64,000 nt of DNA from Sisyra terminalis. Its lineage: Eukaryota > Arthropoda > Insecta > Neuroptera > Sisyridae. The stretch is from assembly GCA_958496175.1 (NCBI GenBank), contig OY292274.1, positions 29,303,482 through 29,367,481 of the forward strand. Direction: 5' to 3'. The position numbers and the translations under genes are program-made. Shown piece after piece: positions 61,901 to 64,000 of the stretch (position 1 is its first letter; the number at the start of each line of letters is the position of its first letter). The notes beneath the pieces were generated by a model, which saw only the letters and a list, made by a program, of their open reading frames with translations, ran no database searches and was not told the DNA's origin.

Positions 61901-64000
61901 GATTTGACCATACTCAAACTATGCTTCGAGAAGCATTCGATCCGATTCCGTAGCTGTTTTTGTTTAAATGGTAAAAGAAAATCATTGCTGTTTGCAAATC
62001 GAACTTTTTAGACACAAAACTCGTTATGCTAAATGCTATAAAAAATGATGAAGTCGTGGGAAAGTTACAATTTTGCGAAATTATTTTTTTTATCAGTTAT
62101 CAAAACAAAAAAATTGTTTTAAAAATGGTATGGCAGATCCTCTATCGGCAGCCAGCACCACTTATTGGTGGCTAAAACCACCTCAGTCATCTTATAAACT
62201 TACGTAATAAAATTGTAATACTTTTCAAAAGTTAACAAAAATGTATACCACCATATTTTATAACAGAACCTTTTTCAAGTGAAAACATGAATGTTTTTTT
62301 GACTGGAAAAGTTTAGTCACTCTTCCAGTGTGGTACATAGAATTATAATTTTGTAAGATTTAAAGTTACAATTGTTTGATTTGTGTGAAATTATTTTTTA
62401 ATCGTTGAACATTAACACAAACTGGCAAACAAACCCGAAAAACGGTTGTTAAAATTAATGCATTGAAGGCATACATAATTAAATATCTTCAAATTGATTT
62501 TTATGGTGAAAAAATTAGAATAATTAACATTATCTACCATAAAACGCATTTGAAAAGTTTTTTAATTAATGACGATCTCGTCAATTCAGGCTAACTTGAA
62601 ATTGCTTTATTTCCATCAACCGAGATGAAACAATGAGGATTTTTTCCTCGTACCCTATAAACACAATTAAATCGCATTGTGTTATAATTTTGGCAACGGA
62701 AATAAGCTCATCCATTTTAATTACGTATTTCGTTCTCAGTATTGCTGACGACATGCGAGCGGGTTTTTGGGGGTGTGGGGTGGATAAATGCGGTTGTTGT
62801 AATGATGTGTGGAAATTATACGGTAAATATATACAGCAATTTATCCTGTTCTGTCCCTCTTGAATTCAGTTTCTCATATACTACGTGAAGTTCTAATGTT
62901 GCCTTTACGTTCATTGAATTTCATCGTTTGTCAAAATTAACGCGAAATATGGACATTAATGCAGAGTAAGCTTGTCTGAGAAATGATAATTAATATTAGA
63001 ATAGCTAAGCGTAGTTCAAATTGACTTCAACTTCTACTTATCTTACCTACAGTTTGAAAAAGCTTTTGAAGGTAAAATAAAACTATCAGCATTATGAATA
63101 CAGTACAAATACAAAAGTTGATTTCATTTTTATTAATACATCAATTTTTTGACGAGTATTTCTTCCTCTTTATAAACTTATTGTTATTTACAAGTGTGAC
63201 TTGTAAACATAATGTATGCATTATTTTTAAGTTATTTATTTATGTTAGTTCAATGAAAATATTTAAAAAAATCTAAATTCTTAATTATAAAAATAATTTC
63301 GTTATAAGATATATTTCACCTGCATTTCAAATCAGAGAAAATTTAAAGAAGATAAAATTATTTTGAAGCCGATTTAACAAATATTGACGAAATAATTTTA
63401 CAGTCTTCAGAAGTCTCTATATGAGAGCTTTCAAGCATGACACATAAATTTTTATATCAATAATCACCAAATAGTAATATCGCTTTTCATTGATTTTTTT
63501 CTGTATCGCTTTCTGCTAATCCTAACTCACAAAAGTAGCGCAAAAAAAAATTAATGTATTTTGTTTTCAATTAATTATTCGTATATCATTAAATTTAATT
63601 ACTTCTTGAGAATGGACATGTAAGTAAATAAGAAACGATGCGCGTTATAATTGAAAAAGAATTCGTAATCAAAAATCAGATAGAATTTAATATAAATCAT
63701 AAAAAAATAAAAGAAAATGGAAAATCGTATAGGGGTAAATTTTGCTCACGACGCAAAACGCAAATCATAAATTTAAGATATTTATTTGAATAATCAATAC
63801 GACGCGTTTGCATTAATTTGACGATTTAAGCGAATTTATTGAAGCGAAATTGAAAAGTTTTTTTGGGGAAAAATATTGATAAAAATTAAGAAATGTAAAT
63901 AGGGACCAAATATTTAATTAATATTTATGCTGCAGAAAGATATAATCAATGTGCTCAAGATGTTAACCCACTTGTCGACTAAAGGACTCTTTAAAAAGCT
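58991..64000. other. AT-rich stretch, no gene seen
   Basis: No transposon motif or supported frame. A G-rich patch at 62758-62790 (GGGTTTTTGGGGGTGTGGGG) lies in a 76-codon plus frame (62633-62863) with a Cys-rich piece (GCGVDKCGCC) that I cannot assign. If the island at 58.5-59.0 kb is a promoter reading right, this could be its first intron. Confidence 0.5.

Overview
The window is very AT-rich eukaryotic DNA, almost certainly from an insect or a close arthropod relative. It holds no recognisable intact host gene. What can be identified is a dense graveyard of transposable elements: Penelope-like, Jockey-like, RTE-like and I-like retroelement relics, a tRNA-derived SINE family, Helitrons, a piggyBac-like relic, a hAT relic, a pogo-like MITE, other MITEs and a large satellite-bearing element with inverted ends. 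No rRNA gene, true tRNA gene, CRISPR array or bacterial-type operon is present. The low GC, long gene-free stretches and element mix fit an intergenic region or a very large intron.

Layout, left to right. 0.5-2.3 kb: two head-to-head Penelope GIY-YIG relics, then a Jockey-like RT fragment abutted by a SINE. 4.4 kb: a hammerhead-ribozyme-like motif. 7.4-9.3 kb: an inverted repeat, an RNase H relic and a pogo-like MITE. 11.6-15.9 kb: two SINE copies, a hAT end, a Jockey RT relic and an RTE-like RT relic. 19.2-21.0 kb: a LINE that keeps its ORF1 but has lost all of ORF2. 23.4-28.4 kb: a piggyBac relic split by a Helitron, then a Helitron-like element carrying a decayed helicase. 31.6-32.7 kb: a degenerate MITE-like element. 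36.0-38.7 kb and 42.7-43.6 kb: two Helitrons in opposite orientation, with a SINE at 42.4 kb. 44.6-47.6 kb: a Jockey relic, a TA-target MITE and an RTE-like relic. 49.3-50.5 kb: a deleted SINE and a hAT element. 51.1-56.6 kb: a 5.5 kb element with ~160 bp inverted ends, an 8 bp target duplication and a ~94 bp satellite array. 58.5-59.0 kb: a sharp GC/CpG-rich island with a TATA-like motif, the best candidate for a host promoter.

How the pieces relate. The SINE copies share their 3' hairpin tail with the ORF1-only LINE at 19-21 kb. This is the signature of SINEs mobilised by a partner LINE's reverse transcriptase, and the LINE itself also lacks a reverse transcriptase, so both would depend on a full-length relative elsewhere in the genome. 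The most unusual object is the 51.1-56.6 kb element, in which an ordered satellite array sits inside a transposon-like frame.

Limits: all homology calls are by eye from translated motifs. Ends, family names and element counts need database searches and self-alignment.
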